Below are positions 16,394 through 26,885 of a DNA stretch of 51,278 nt, in pieces. The DNA comes from Desulfobacteraceae bacterium UBA2174 (GTDB lineage Bacteria > Desulfobacterota > Desulfobacteria > Desulfobacterales > UBA2174). The stretch covers positions 1 to 51,278 of the forward strand of contig DCWA01000003.1 of assembly GCA_002327445.1 (NCBI GenBank), in the 5' to 3' direction. A program made the translations under genes and the position numbers. The number at the start of each line of letters is the position of its first letter. The first letter of the stretch is position 1. A model generated the notes under the pieces. It was not told the DNA's origin and did not search any database. It worked only from the letters and a program-made list of their open reading frames with translations.

Positions 16394-18130
16394 CTATCGC
16401 CAATGGGTCTGAACCATCAGCTCCCGCCGGTATCGATCCAGCAGGGTCGCCTTTGAAATCATCCCCAGGAAACGGCCTTGGTGAACTACCGGCATCGAAA
16501 AGAGCCGAGCGGCGTCCATGTGTTGCAAAACTTCGTTGAGATCGTCCTCCGGACCGGCCGTCGCCACCTGGCTGTCCATGATCTGGCCCATCACCACGGC
16601 GTCGTAGAGCAGCGGATCAAAGAGATAGGGGCGAATGTCGTCCAGCCTCACCAACCCGAGGAAACGCTGGCTTTCCGGGTCGATGACCGGAAAATAATTG
16701 CGCCGTGAGCGTTTGATCACCTCGATGAATTGGCGCAGGCGCATCCCGGGAGAAACGACAGTACAGTCGGTTTCGAGCAGCTCACCTACCTGCATGTCGG
16801 AGAGAACCCGGGCATCGGTACCGGGCCGCAACAGTTGGCCGCGCTCCACCAGATCCTTCATGTAGAACGACGCCGGCTCCAAGAAATGGCAGATGGTCGT
16901 GGAGACTGTGGAGACGATGATCAAGGGCAGAATCGCTTCGTAGCCGCCGGTGATTTCCACGATGAGGAAGATCCCGGTCAGGGGCGCCTGGAGCATGCCG
17001 CTGATCAGCCCGGCCATGCCCAACAGGGCGAAGCAGCCTTCCTCGATCCACTCCACCGAGGGCCAGAACATCGTCAAGGCCCGGTGGTAGGTCAGCCCCG
17101 CGAGGCTGCCGATCACCAGCGAAGGCGCGAAAATTCCCCCTGACCCGCCCGACCCGAGAGTCAGGGCGGTGGCCAGAATCTTGGCCAGGGTGGCCGCCGC
17201 CACGATGGCCAGACCCGGGGTGAAATGGCCGGCGATCATCGCGTCGATGGCGTGGTAGCCCTCACCGAGCACCACGGGCAGTGCCATGCCGATGAAGCCC
17301 ACGGCACAGCCGCCCACTGCCGCCCGCAGCCACACGGGCCCCCCGGTTTTTCCGGAAAGACGGTGGATGCGGTAGAGCATCCGGGTGAGCAGCACCGAAG
17401 CCAGGCCTGCGACCACGGCCAGCCCGGCGGAAGCGATGATGTCCGGCAGACCGATGTCGAAGAGACGATGATCGAAGGCGATCTGGTTGCCCCGGAGGGT
17501 CCGGCTCACCTCGGTGCCGGCCACCGCGGCGATGGCGATGGGAATGATGTTCAGGCTGCTCCATTCCCCCAGGATCACTTCCACGGCGAAAACCAGCCCG
17601 GAGATGGGGGCGTTGAAGATCGAGGCGATGGCACCCGCGGCGCCGCAGCCCACCAGGGTGATTTGCTGGCGGTCGTTGAGGGCAAACAGCCGCGCGATGC
17701 CGGAGCCGATGGCCCCCCCGCTGACCACCACCGGGGCCTCCGGCCCTGCGCTGCCGCCGCTGCCGATGGTGAGGCAACTGGATACCAGCGGCGACAGAAT
17801 CGAGCGAGAACGCATCCTGCCGCCCTGGCGCGATACAGCGTGGATCAGGTTCGGCACTCCGTTGTCGGCGCTGTTGCGAATCGCCCGGTGGAGGAACACC
17901 GCCGAGAGCAGCGCCCCGATTCCGGGCAGGACAAAGGCCCAGGGCTCGCCCCGAAAGGGTTCCAGCCAATTGAACAAGGCCGTCAGGCCGCGGTTGAAGG
18001 CCACGGCCGCCAGCCCGCCGCAGGCCCCGACCACCAGGGCCAACAGGATCATCAAGAGCCGGTCGTCAGATCGGAACAGGCGCCATTCCGCGATCCGCCG
18101 CCAGGATTGCAGTCGCCCCACGGCTTTCAA
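16394..18130 (-). CDS. ClC-type chloride channel/antiporter with CBS pair
   Basis: A 578-residue membrane protein of the ClC family. Filter motifs are visible: GSGGSAGPEAPVV at about 123-135, with gating glutamate E131 in GPEAP (usual GREGP), and GSGGSGGIFAPSL at about 326-338. The first motif (usual GSGIP) is weak here, DNGVP. Residues about 440-570 form two CBS domains, usually nucleotide-sensing. The start overlaps the HTH-EIIA gene by four bases. It may conduct Cl-, F- or exchange for H+; which one cannot be told from sequence. Confidence 0.92.
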   Translation of the reverse strand: MKAVGRLQSWRRIAEWRLFRSDDRLLMILLALVVGACGGLAAVAFNRGLTALFNWLEPFRGEPWAFVLPGIGALLSAVFLHRAIRNSADNGVPNLIHAVSRQGGRMRSRSILSPLVSSCLTIGSGGSAGPEAPVVVSGGAIGSGIARLFALNDRQQITLVGCGAAGAIASIFNAPISGLVFAVEVILGEWSSLNIIPIAIAAVAGTEVSRTLRGNQIAFDHRLFDIGLPDIIASAGLAVVAGLASVLLTRMLYRIHRLSGKTGGPVWLRAAVGGCAVGFIGMALPVVLGEGYHAIDAMIAGHFTPGLAIVAAATLAKILATALTLGSGGSGGIFAPSLVIGSLAGLTYHRALTMFWPSVEWIEEGCFALLGMAGLISGMLQAPLTGIFLIVEITGGYEAILPLIIVSTVSTTICHFLEPASFYMKDLVERGQLLRPGTDARVLSDMQVGELLETDCTVVSPGMRLRQFIEVIKRSRRNYFPVIDPESQRFLGLVRLDDIRPYLFDPLLYDAVVMGQIMDSQVATAGPEDDLNEVLQHMDAARLFSMPVVHQGRFLGMISKATLLDRYRRELMVQTHWR

Positions 18131-18819
18131 TACCCGCTTTCGGCCAAGGGCCGTTCCAAGGTGGCGATGCGATCGAAAAGGGCTTCGGCGGGCGGCAGAT
18201 TCCGCAAAAAATCGATGAAGGCGTCGTCGCGCAGGCAGAATGCAAGGCGGGACAAAAGGTGCAGATGGCAGTCGATGGAATCGCCGATGAGGATGAAAAG
18301 GACAAAGACCGGTCGGCCGTCGATGGCGTTGAAGTCCACCGGATGATCCAGGAAACAGGTGGCGATCAAGGGCAGGTCGGCGATTCCGGTGAACGGGCTG
18401 CGCGGGTGAGGAATGGCCACCCCCCGGCCGATGCCGGTGGAGCTCAACTGCTCGCGGCTCAACAGCTGGTTGTGGAGTTCGTATTGCATCGGCGGCGGCA
18501 GCATGGTGAGATGCGCCACGGCGTTTTTCAACACCGCATCAATACTGTCGCCGCCGATGTCTCGATGGACACCGCCGCGGCGCATGGCCTCCGCCAGCCC
18601 GCCGGACACCGCGACCACCGGTTCCGTTTCGGCCGCGGCGAGGGAAAAATGGATGTGGTGATCCCTGGCCCAGCGTTCCAGGGCCGCCCGGTTGAAGCGG
18701 CACTCTCCGCCGATGCGCTCCACCGGGATTCTCCCCTGCCGGATCCAGCGTTCCAGCGTGGGTTCAGCCACATTGAGGCAACCGGCGATCTGCGATAAGG
18801 TCAAATCCATCCCAACCAT
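18127..18819 (-). CDS. HTH domain fused to PTS EIIA-like domain
   Basis: A 230-residue fusion. Residues about 4-52 are an excisionase/MerR-like helix-turn-helix (LTLSQIAGCLNVAEPTLERWI). Residues about 85-225 are a mannitol/fructose-type PTS EIIA domain, with the phospho-accepting histidine H138 in GIGRGVAIPHPRSP. No PTS permease, HPr or EI gene is nearby, so it is probably regulatory (PtsN-like), not sugar transport. The stop overlaps the ClC channel start by four bases, so the two are co-translated. Start codon ATG at 18819, or 18810 as an alternative; neither has a strong ribosome site. Confidence 0.85.
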   Translation of the reverse strand: MVGMDLTLSQIAGCLNVAEPTLERWIRQGRIPVERIGGECRFNRAALERWARDHHIHFSLAAAETEPVVAVSGGLAEAMRRGGVHRDIGGDSIDAVLKNAVAHLTMLPPPMQYELHNQLLSREQLSSTGIGRGVAIPHPRSPFTGIADLPLIATCFLDHPVDFNAIDGRPVFVLFILIGDSIDCHLHLLSRLAFCLRDDAFIDFLRNLPPAEALFDRIATLERPLAESGY

Positions 18820-18870
18820 TCATGATACATGCCGCAGCCACCGCTGCCGTTTCCATCCGGGGATGACGGG

Positions 18871-19631
18871 TTACCTTTCCCTGCTGGCGATGGCGGCTTT
18901 GAGAAATTCGCGGTTCATACGGGCGATGTTGGCGATCGAGATTTCCTTGGGACACTCCACTTCGCACTCGGTGACGTTGGTACAGTTGCCAAATCCCTGC
19001 CGGTCGGCCTCACGCACCATCGCCAGCACCCGCCGGGCCGCCTCCGGGCGCCCCTGTGGCAACAATCCCAGGTGGCTCACCTTGGCGCCGACAAACAGCA
19101 TCGCCGACGCGTTGGGGCACGCCGCCACACACGCCCCGCAACCGATGCAGGCGGCCGCATCCATCGCCAGCTCCGCCGTGGCAGCGGCAATCGGCGTTGC
19201 GTTGGCCTCCGGCGCAGACCCCGTGTTGGCCGCTATGTAGCCGCCGGCCACCATCACCTTGTCCAGCGCGGATCGATCCACCACCAGGTCCTTGACCACC
19301 TTGAAAGCCCGCGCCCGGAAAGGTTCGATGGCCAGGGTGTCGCCGTCGGCGAAATGCCGCATGTGCAGCTGGCAAAGCGTCGTGCCCCGCTGCGGCCCAT
19401 GGGGCCGGCCGTTGATCACCGCCCCGCACATCCCGCAGATCCCCTCCCGGCAGTCATGGTCGAAGCAGATGGGCTCCCGGCCGTCCAGCGTCAACTGCTC
19501 GTTGACCACATCCAGCATCTCCAAAAAGCTCATGTCCGTCGAAATTCCGCGGGCCGCGAGGGTTTCGAATCGCCCCTTGTCCCGCGGGCTGTTCTGACGC
19601 CAGATCTTGAGCGTCAAATCGATCGTCGCCA

Positions 19632-19632
<1 letters not shown>
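18871..19632 (-). CDS. sdhB: Succinate dehydrogenase/fumarate reductase iron-sulfur subunit
   Basis: A 253-residue electron-transfer subunit. The 2Fe-2S ligands lie in CFDHDCREGICGMCG with a later C87 (C56, C61, C66, C69). The 4Fe-4S/3Fe-4S set is CIGCGACVAACP (C162-C172), and CTNVTECEVECPKEI (C217, C223, C227). The last form, with its spacing and partner SdhC, fits the Bacteroidetes/Desulfobacterota type. The ATG at 19632 has AAGGAG upstream and shares one base with the sdhA stop (TGATG). It links the flavin subunit to the quinone pool. Direction, succinate oxidation or fumarate reduction, is undecided by sequence. Confidence 0.96.
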
Positions 19633-21548
<1,916 letters not shown>

Positions 21549-21570
21549 CTCGCTCTCCTGAAAAAATGAA

Positions 21571-21610
21571 TATAAGACCTATAGGTCCCCTAGGTCTTAT
21601 AAGACCTATA
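21571..21610. repeat. Repeat hairpin in the sdhC-sdhA gap
   Basis: TATAAGACCTATA occurs at 21571-21583 and again at 21598-21610. Its first 11 bases form a perfect inverted repeat with TAGGTCTTATA (21591-21601) around a 9-base spacer. The 72-bp gap between sdhC and sdhA thus holds a folded AT-rich repeat in an otherwise tight operon. Confidence 0.8.
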
Positions 21611-21619
21611 AAAAACTTC

Positions 21620-22261
21620 CTACGCCACCCAACCCACAAACACCGGCAAGAACGCAAATCCCGCGGCCAGCACCACCGCAAACACCACGCTGCCCATCCG
21701 CAGCAGCCCGAAGTACTTGTCGTGGTTCATCCCCAGTGTCTGAAAGGCGCTCCAGAAACCGTGGCTCACGTGGACGCCCACCACCGCCATCGCCAAAATG
21801 TACAAACCGACGTAAAAAGGCTGAGCAAACGCCGCCGCCACCAGCGCGTACACTCCCGCATCACCCTTGTCCACAAAGGTGAACTGCACCAGGTGAAACA
21901 GCAGAAACGCCAGGATCAGCACTCCGGTGTAGGGCATGGTCGCCGATCCCAGTGTCTGCCCTCCGCCGCTGGCGTTGACCCGGTACCGCACCGGCCGCGC
22001 CTGCAGGTTCTGGTAAAACAGGTAGAGCCCCGTCCCCACATGCACCACTGCGAAAAAGATCAGCCCCGCCTCCATGATCCGCAGCAAAGCCCCCAGGCTC
22101 TGGAGTTTGGCCGCATAGGCGTTGAAGGCATCGGCCCCGGACAGCAATAGCGTGTTGCCGGCCAGGTGGCCCACCAAAAACAAACAAAAACACAACCCCG
22201 TCACCGACATGAACAGCTTCTTGCCGATCGCCGTGCCGAAGGTCCCGACCAACCAGCTCAT
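21620..22261 (-). CDS. sdhC: Succinate dehydrogenase cytochrome b subunit (SdhC, single-subunit type)
   Basis: A 213-residue integral membrane protein with about five hydrophobic helices. It anchors SdhAB and passes electrons to quinone. Candidate haem-ligand histidines are H32 (VGHLAGN), H74 (VVHVGTG), H123 (LFHLVQF) and H164/H167 (VGVHVSHGFW), the pattern of the diheme cytochrome b558 family with one membrane subunit, as in Bacillus and Wolinella. First gene of sdhCAB. Confidence 0.93.
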   Translation of the reverse strand: MSWLVGTFGTAIGKKLFMSVTGLCFCLFLVGHLAGNTLLLSGADAFNAYAAKLQSLGALLRIMEAGLIFFAVVHVGTGLYLFYQNLQARPVRYRVNASGGGQTLGSATMPYTGVLILAFLLFHLVQFTFVDKGDAGVYALVAAAFAQPFYVGLYILAMAVVGVHVSHGFWSAFQTLGMNHDKYFGLLRMGSVVFAVVLAAGFAFLPVFVGWVA

Positions 22262-22308
22262 CGCAATGCCCTCCCGATTGAAATTACCGCCGATTCAGTA
22301 CCCCAGAC

Positions 22309-22337
22309 CATCTATTGGCTCCGGAGCGCTCTGTCAA
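22309..22337 (-). promoter_or_regulatory. Sigma70-like promoter of sdhCAB
   Basis: On the minus strand TTGACA (22337-22332), a 17-base spacer and TAGATG (22314-22309), about 48 bases before sdhC. The spacer contains the 10-bp palindrome GCTCCGGAGC, a possible operator. Confidence 0.6.
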
Positions 22338-22365
22338 TACCCATATGGACTCCGGGGTGTCCGAT

Positions 22366-23205
22366 TTACCCAATATTGTGAAACGGGTTGACATGGCTGC
22401 TTTGCGGCGGGCCTCCAGCCGCATCGATTTGAACCTTTTCAACCCCTTCGATCCTCGCCGCCATCGCCTGGATCTCGGCGATGGCTTCTTCCGACAAGGC
22501 GGAGGTCTCCTCGGCGTTGCGAATGAAAACCGTCCCGCCGTCGGCGATGACCGCCAAACGGGGGGCGATCTTGGCCAGAGTTGCCTGGACCCGGGTCGCC
22601 AAGGCCAGATCGTCCACGATCTTCTGAGCCCGGGGAGTGGTCTGGAAACGGGGCTTGGCGACGACGCCGGAGAGAATGTCCACGGCATCATCGACCGTCA
22701 GGGTCTTGATGTTCAGGACCATGTCGTAGAGGCGGCTGTCCCAGGTATCGGTGCCGTAGACCTGAATCCCCCAGCGGCGCCGTTCTTCATCGTCCTTCTG
22801 CAGGATGTAGCGCGCCTTTTCCGGCGAGATCCCCTCCCGCTTGACCTCCTCGGCGACACGGTCCTCGATGTCGGCGAGAATGCGCACCTTCAGAACGTGC
22901 GGAATCCCCCTGAGAAAATAATGCCCCGCCAGACCATGGTAGACGAGGCGGTCCTGCTTGGCATGCTGCAACAGCGCCGAGCGCAGATAACTGACGTAGC
23001 GTTCCTTGCCGTGCCGGAACCGTTCCAGCACCGAAGGCGCGTCGTGCAGGGCACGGATCAACTTGATTTCGGGGATGTTGAATTCGTCGGAGGCCTCGAG
23101 CAGAATATCCCTGGAGATGCAGGTGTACCCGAGCCTTTGCGCCAGCTTTTCGGCGACTTCCTTGCCCCGGCTGTAGGATCCCCGCGAAATGGTGATGATG
23201 GCCAC
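22366..23205 (-). CDS. Cytidylate-kinase-like protein with BON-like tail
   Basis: A 279-residue protein. The first ~190 residues match the cytidylate-kinase-like family (AIITISRGSYSRGKEVAEKLAQ, then CISRDILLEASDEF and YHGLAGHYFLRGIPHVLKVRI). The P-loop is the family's unusual SRGSYSRGKE form. The last ~85 residues (RVQATLAKIAPRLAV, then IEGVEKVQIDAAG) resemble a BON domain. The GTG at 23205 is chosen: AAGGAA lies upstream and homologues start at this point. The true substrate is unknown; nucleotide phosphorylation is by family only. Confidence 0.85.
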   Translation of the reverse strand: MAIITISRGSYSRGKEVAEKLAQRLGYTCISRDILLEASDEFNIPEIKLIRALHDAPSVLERFRHGKERYVSYLRSALLQHAKQDRLVYHGLAGHYFLRGIPHVLKVRILADIEDRVAEEVKREGISPEKARYILQKDDEERRRWGIQVYGTDTWDSRLYDMVLNIKTLTVDDAVDILSGVVAKPRFQTTPRAQKIVDDLALATRVQATLAKIAPRLAVIADGGTVFIRNAEETSALSEEAIAEIQAMAARIEGVEKVQIDAAGGPPQSSHVNPFHNIG

Positions 23206-23251
23206 GGATCGTTCCTTTCCATAATGAATGGGTCCTGAATACCGGCCAGAT

Positions 23252-23279
23252 ATCATAAACGGCTGGACGCAAGTGTCAA
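23252..23279 (-). promoter_or_regulatory. Sigma70-like promoter of the kinase-like gene
   Basis: On the minus strand TTGACA (23279-23274), a 16-base spacer and TATGAT (23257-23252), about 46 bases ahead of the GTG start. Confidence 0.7.
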
Positions 23280-23294
23280 GGAAGATACGACAGG

Positions 23295-23345
23295 AAAAAA
23301 CATGCCGATGGCCAGGCGGCAGGACCTGGCCATCGTGCGGGCATG
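23295..23345 (-). terminator. Intrinsic terminator of tetR
   Basis: A perfect 10-bp stem GATGGCCAGG (23307-23316)/CCTGGCCATC (23325-23334), extended by CATGCC (23301-23306)/GGCATG (23340-23345), is followed on the minus strand by six T residues (23300-23295). It closes the regulator gene 40 bases past its stop. Confidence 0.9.
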
Positions 23346-23386
23346 AAAGGGGAAAGCGCGCTGGCGGGTGGAAAACGGCGGGAGGT

Positions 23387-23971
23387 TCAGGCCATGAGGC
23401 TGCGACGGCAGAAATCCACCGCCGCTTTTCGCATTCCGCGCCGCGTATCGAGCCCCAGAGCGTGCTGGCGCATGATGCCCAGAATCAGCACCAGCAGCAC
23501 GTTGACCGTCGGGGGGATGTTGAGCTTGGCGAATTCGCCGCTCTCCACCCCCTGCTTGAGGCAATCGCCCAGGTAACGGCTCAGGCGCTTGCGCTGCTCC
23601 GCCATCAGCCGGGAACAGGCATGGGCACCGTCCTTGAGCTTGGCCGGGCAAGTGCTGGCGATCAGGTATGTTTCTTCCGGCTTTTCCGCCGAGATTTCCA
23701 TGTGCAGGGAAATCAACGTCTCGATACGGTGAAAGGCCGGCTTGGATTGATCGGGGAGCTGTTCCAGGCGATTGAAGTAATCGTTGAAGGCTTTTTCCAG
23801 GATATAGGTGAACAGCCCGTCCTTGTTGGCGAAATGATAGTAGATCAGCGGTTCGGTGACGCCGGCCGCCTTGGCGATGCGCAGCGTCGTGGTGCCGTCA
23901 AAGCCATTTTCGGCAAAAAGCTGGATGGCGGCGCGAACCAGTTCATGCTTTTTGGGATGGGGACTGGCCAT
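23387..23971 (-). CDS. TetR-family transcriptional regulator
   Basis: A 194-residue repressor-type protein. The N-terminal DNA-binding domain covers about residues 7-53 with LVRAAIQLFAENGFDGTTTL, then IAKAAGVTEPLIYYHFANKD, classic for TetR. The C-terminal ligand domain has no recognisable class. The ATG at 23971 has AGGAGG upstream; the frame continues further up with AT-rich non-homologous sequence. It likely controls itself through the palindrome in its own promoter region. The ligand and other targets are unknown. Confidence 0.93.
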   Translation of the reverse strand: MASPHPKKHELVRAAIQLFAENGFDGTTTLRIAKAAGVTEPLIYYHFANKDGLFTYILEKAFNDYFNRLEQLPDQSKPAFHRIETLISLHMEISAEKPEETYLIASTCPAKLKDGAHACSRLMAEQRKRLSRYLGDCLKQGVESGEFAKLNIPPTVNVLLVLILGIMRQHALGLDTRRGMRKAAVDFCRRSLMA

Positions 23972-24073
23972 TGCTCCTCCTTTGCGGTCTGGAACGTTGG
24001 GTGCAAGAGCGCGATGAGACCGGTCACGCGCGGTCGAAATTTCCCTGGTATTTTGAATATTTTTTCTGCTTTT

Positions 24074-24103
24074 AGTTGAATTCAATTTTTTCAACTTTGT
24101 CAA
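24074..24103 (-). promoter_or_regulatory. tetR promoter with operator-like palindrome
   Basis: On the minus strand TTGACA (24103-24098) is followed by a 23-bp inverted repeat with 7-bp arms AGTTGAA and TTCAACT (24074-24096), which fills the spacer and the -10 position. The -10 itself is weak. An inverted repeat here fits autorepression by the TetR protein. Confidence 0.5.
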
Positions 24104-24121
24104 TACAAAAATATCCAGCAC

Positions 24122-24449
24122 GGGGCGAAAAGGCCCAGAATATGTTTCAATGGTGAAATTTTTACTATTCTCCAGCCGTCGGCAAGAGCTAAAAAAAGAA
24201 TAATCATTAAAAAAGATATGAAGATTTTATTGCATGCTCCGGAAGGACAACCATCGGATGGAAACACCCCGCCCCGCCGCCACCTGGCCGGCCTGGCAAG
24301 GGAGCCGGACCGGGGAGACGGCCGCCCGGTCGATGCCGACAGGGTCCGTCCCTCCGGCCGCAAAAAGTGCAAGACCGCAAGAAGTCAGGCGGGATTGTGA
24401 AGCGGCGGGTGTCCGCGGCGGTTCGGGGAAGCGGTGGCGGCCCTGCGCC
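24122..24449. other. 328-bp intergenic stretch, AT-rich then GC-rich
   Basis: This stretch runs from the upstream edge of the tetR control region to the ugd stop. The first ~110 bases are unusually AT-rich (24140-24230) and the rest is GC-rich. I see no gene, RNA or clear terminator in it. Confidence 0.5.
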
Positions 24450-25745
24450 TCAGCGCCCGATGCCGATGTAGTCCATGCCCAGGGTGCGCAGTTCGACCGG
24501 GTCGTAAATGTTGCGGCCGTCCACGATCAGCGGCCGGCGCAGCAGGATCTTTACCGCTCGCATGTCCACGTTGCGGAATTCGTCCCATTCGGTGACCACC
24601 ACCAGGGCGTCGCAGTCCCGGATCGCCTCGTAGGGATCGCTGAAGAACCGCACCCCGGGCAGCAGGGACCTGGCCCTGTCCATGGCCACCGGGTCATAGG
24701 CGTGCACCACGGCGCCGGCGGCTTCCAAGCGGGCGATGATGCTCAGGGCCGGCGCCTCGCGGATATCGTCGGTCTTGGGTTTGAACGACAGCCCCCAGAT
24801 GGCCACGGTGCTTCCGGCCAGTTCGAGGCGCGACGCCAACCGATCCACCACCAAAGTCTTCTGCGCCTCGTTGATCCGGTCCACGGCCTCGAACAGGTCC
24901 GCCGGGCACCCGTGGGTTTTCAGGGTGGCCACCAACGCCTTGACGTCCTTGGGAAAGCAGCTGCCTCCGTAGCCGACGCCGGCCTGGAGAAACCGGGGTC
25001 CGATGCGGCTGTCGAGCCCCAGCCCCCGGGAAACGGCCTTGATGTCGGCGCCGGTCTTCTCGCACAGGTGGGCCAACTGGTTCATGAAGCTGATCCGTGT
25101 GGCCAGCATGGCATTGGCGGCATACTTGATCAACTCGGCGCTGGGGATGTCGGTGACCATGATGGGCCGATCGGTGCGCGCCAGGGATCGGTAGAGCCGT
25201 GACAGGATCTCTTCGGCGCGCGGGCTGTCGGTGCCGACGATGATGCGCTCGGGATTTTCAAAATCCTTGACCGCGGCCCCTTCGCGCAAGAATTCAGGGT
25301 TGGAGACCACATCGAAATCGATCGGGTCGGGTTGGTGCTCGCGGATGATGCGGCGCACCATCTCGGCCGTGCCCACCGGCACGGTGCTCTTGTTGACCAC
25401 CAGCTTGTAGCCGTTGATGAATCGGCCGATGTCGGTCGCCACGGCCCGCACTGCGGTCAAATCGGCGGCTTGGCGGGCATCCGGCGGCGTGCCGACGCAC
25501 AGGAAGATGATCTCGGCGCTCTCCACGGCCCGGCGGAGATCGGTGGTAAACGTCAACCGGCCGCCGGCCCGGTTGCGGCGGAAGAGTTCCTCCAATCCCG
25601 GCTCGTAGATGGTCAGTTCGCCCCGCTCCAGGCGCTCAATCTTGTCCGCATCGATGTCCAGACAGGTCACCTGGTTGCCCAGATTGGCAAACCCGGTGCC
25701 GGTTACCAGCCCCACATACCCGGTGCCGACGATGGTGAGTTTCAT
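24450..25745 (-). CDS. ugd: UDP-glucose 6-dehydrogenase
   Basis: A 431-residue enzyme that oxidises UDP-glucose to UDP-glucuronate with two NAD+. The NAD-binding motif is VGTGYVGLVTG (residues 6-16). The catalytic cysteine is C263 in GVGYGGSCFPKD. Other family parts are STVPVGTAE, VSNPEFLREG and the C-terminal GLSFKPKTDDIREAP. It lies 84 bases downstream of the epimerase on the same strand, which would use its product. Together they supply sugar nucleotides for surface polysaccharide. Confidence 0.96.
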   Translation of the reverse strand: MKLTIVGTGYVGLVTGTGFANLGNQVTCLDIDADKIERLERGELTIYEPGLEELFRRNRAGGRLTFTTDLRRAVESAEIIFLCVGTPPDARQAADLTAVRAVATDIGRFINGYKLVVNKSTVPVGTAEMVRRIIREHQPDPIDFDVVSNPEFLREGAAVKDFENPERIIVGTDSPRAEEILSRLYRSLARTDRPIMVTDIPSAELIKYAANAMLATRISFMNQLAHLCEKTGADIKAVSRGLGLDSRIGPRFLQAGVGYGGSCFPKDVKALVATLKTHGCPADLFEAVDRINEAQKTLVVDRLASRLELAGSTVAIWGLSFKPKTDDIREAPALSIIARLEAAGAVVHAYDPVAMDRARSLLPGVRFFSDPYEAIRDCDALVVVTEWDEFRNVDMRAVKILLRRPLIVDGRNIYDPVELRTLGMDYIGIGR

Positions 25746-25782
25746 GGCGATTCCTGGTGAAGGGTGTTGATGGAGAGCTATA

Positions 25783-25816
25783 TAAAAAATGGGGTGGACC
25801 CGCCAGACCGGTCCAC
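25783..25816 (-). terminator. Terminator-like hairpin between epimerase and ugd
   Basis: The stem GTGGACC (25794-25800)/GGTCCAC (25810-25816) is followed on the minus strand by CCCCATTTTTTATA. It may cause partial termination after the epimerase gene, lowering ugd expression. Confidence 0.5.
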
Positions 25817-25829
25817 ATCCGCTTCCCTT

Positions 25830-26861
25830 TTATACCCCATAGTATTCCCGATACCAATCCACAAACCGCCGGATCCCTTCGCCGATGGGCGTGGCCGGTC
25901 GAAATCCGACATCCCGGGCCAGGTCGTCGATGTCGGCATAGGTGGCCGGCACGTCGCCGGCCTGCATGGGGCGCAACTCCTTGACCGCCGTCCGGCCGAG
26001 GGCCTTTTCGATCTCGGCGATGAAATCCAGCAGCGCCACCGGCTGGTTGTTGCCGATGTTGTAAATCCGGTAGGGCGCGTAGCTGATCCCCGGATCCGGC
26101 GCATCGCCGTCCCACTCCTCGTCTCCCGTCGGCACCCGCGCCAGCACCCGGACCACCCCTTCGACGATGTCGTCGATGTAGGTGAAATCCCGCTGCATGC
26201 GGCCGTGGTTGAAGACCTGGATCGGCGCGCCGTCCAGGATGGCGCGGGTGAAAAGGAACAGGGCCATGTCCGGCCTTCCCCATGGACCGTAGACGGTGAA
26301 AAAACGCAGCCCGGTGCACGGCAGGCCATACAGGTGGCTGTACGTGTGCGCCATGAGTTCGTTGGCCTTCTTGGTGGCCGCGTAAAGGGACACCGGATGG
26401 TCCACGTTGTGGTGGACCGAAAAGGGCATGGCGGTATTGGCGCCGTAGACCGAACTGGAGGAGGCGAAGACCAGGTGCCGCACCCCGTGGTGCCGGCAGC
26501 CTTCCAGGACGTTGACGAAACCCACGAGATTGGCGTCCACGTAAGCGTGGGGGTTTTCTAGCGAGTACCGCACGCCTGCCTGAGCCGCGAGGTTGACCAC
26601 GGCGTCGAAGCGGCCCTCGGCGAAGCGTCGGGCCATGGCCGCCCGGTCTGCCAGGTCGCAATGCTGGAATGTGAAACCGCGGTGTCGGGTCAACCGTGCC
26701 AGTCGATCCTGTTTGAGCCGCACGTCGTAGTAGTCGTTGAGATTGTCGATGCCGGTGACCCGGCAGCCGTCGGTGAGCAACCGGTCAACCAGGTGGTAGC
26801 CGATGAAACCGGCGGCCCCGGTCACCAGAACGTGTTCAAAATGTGCCGTCATTGCAAACAT
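25830..26861 (-). CDS. UDP-glucuronate 4-epimerase-like SDR enzyme
   Basis: A 343-residue extended short-chain dehydrogenase. The NAD motif is TGAAGFIGYHL (G15, G18, G21). The catalytic Tyr/Lys pair is Y160 and K164 in SLYAATKKANE, with serines just before VYG at 138-140. Family features include DNLNDYYDVRLKQDRL and LRFFTVYGPWGRPDMALF, which are typical of UDP-glucuronate 4-epimerases (CapI/LspL group). It would convert UDP-glucuronate to UDP-galacturonate. It probably acts right after Ugd. Start ATG at 26861 or 26852. Confidence 0.92.
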   Translation of the reverse strand: MFAMTAHFEHVLVTGAAGFIGYHLVDRLLTDGCRVTGIDNLNDYYDVRLKQDRLARLTRHRGFTFQHCDLADRAAMARRFAEGRFDAVVNLAAQAGVRYSLENPHAYVDANLVGFVNVLEGCRHHGVRHLVFASSSSVYGANTAMPFSVHHNVDHPVSLYAATKKANELMAHTYSHLYGLPCTGLRFFTVYGPWGRPDMALFLFTRAILDGAPIQVFNHGRMQRDFTYIDDIVEGVVRVLARVPTGDEEWDGDAPDPGISYAPYRIYNIGNNQPVALLDFIAEIEKALGRTAVKELRPMQAGDVPATYADIDDLARDVGFRPATPIGEGIRRFVDWYREYYGV

Positions 26862-26885
26862 CCTCTCCCAAAACGGCCGCGTCGT

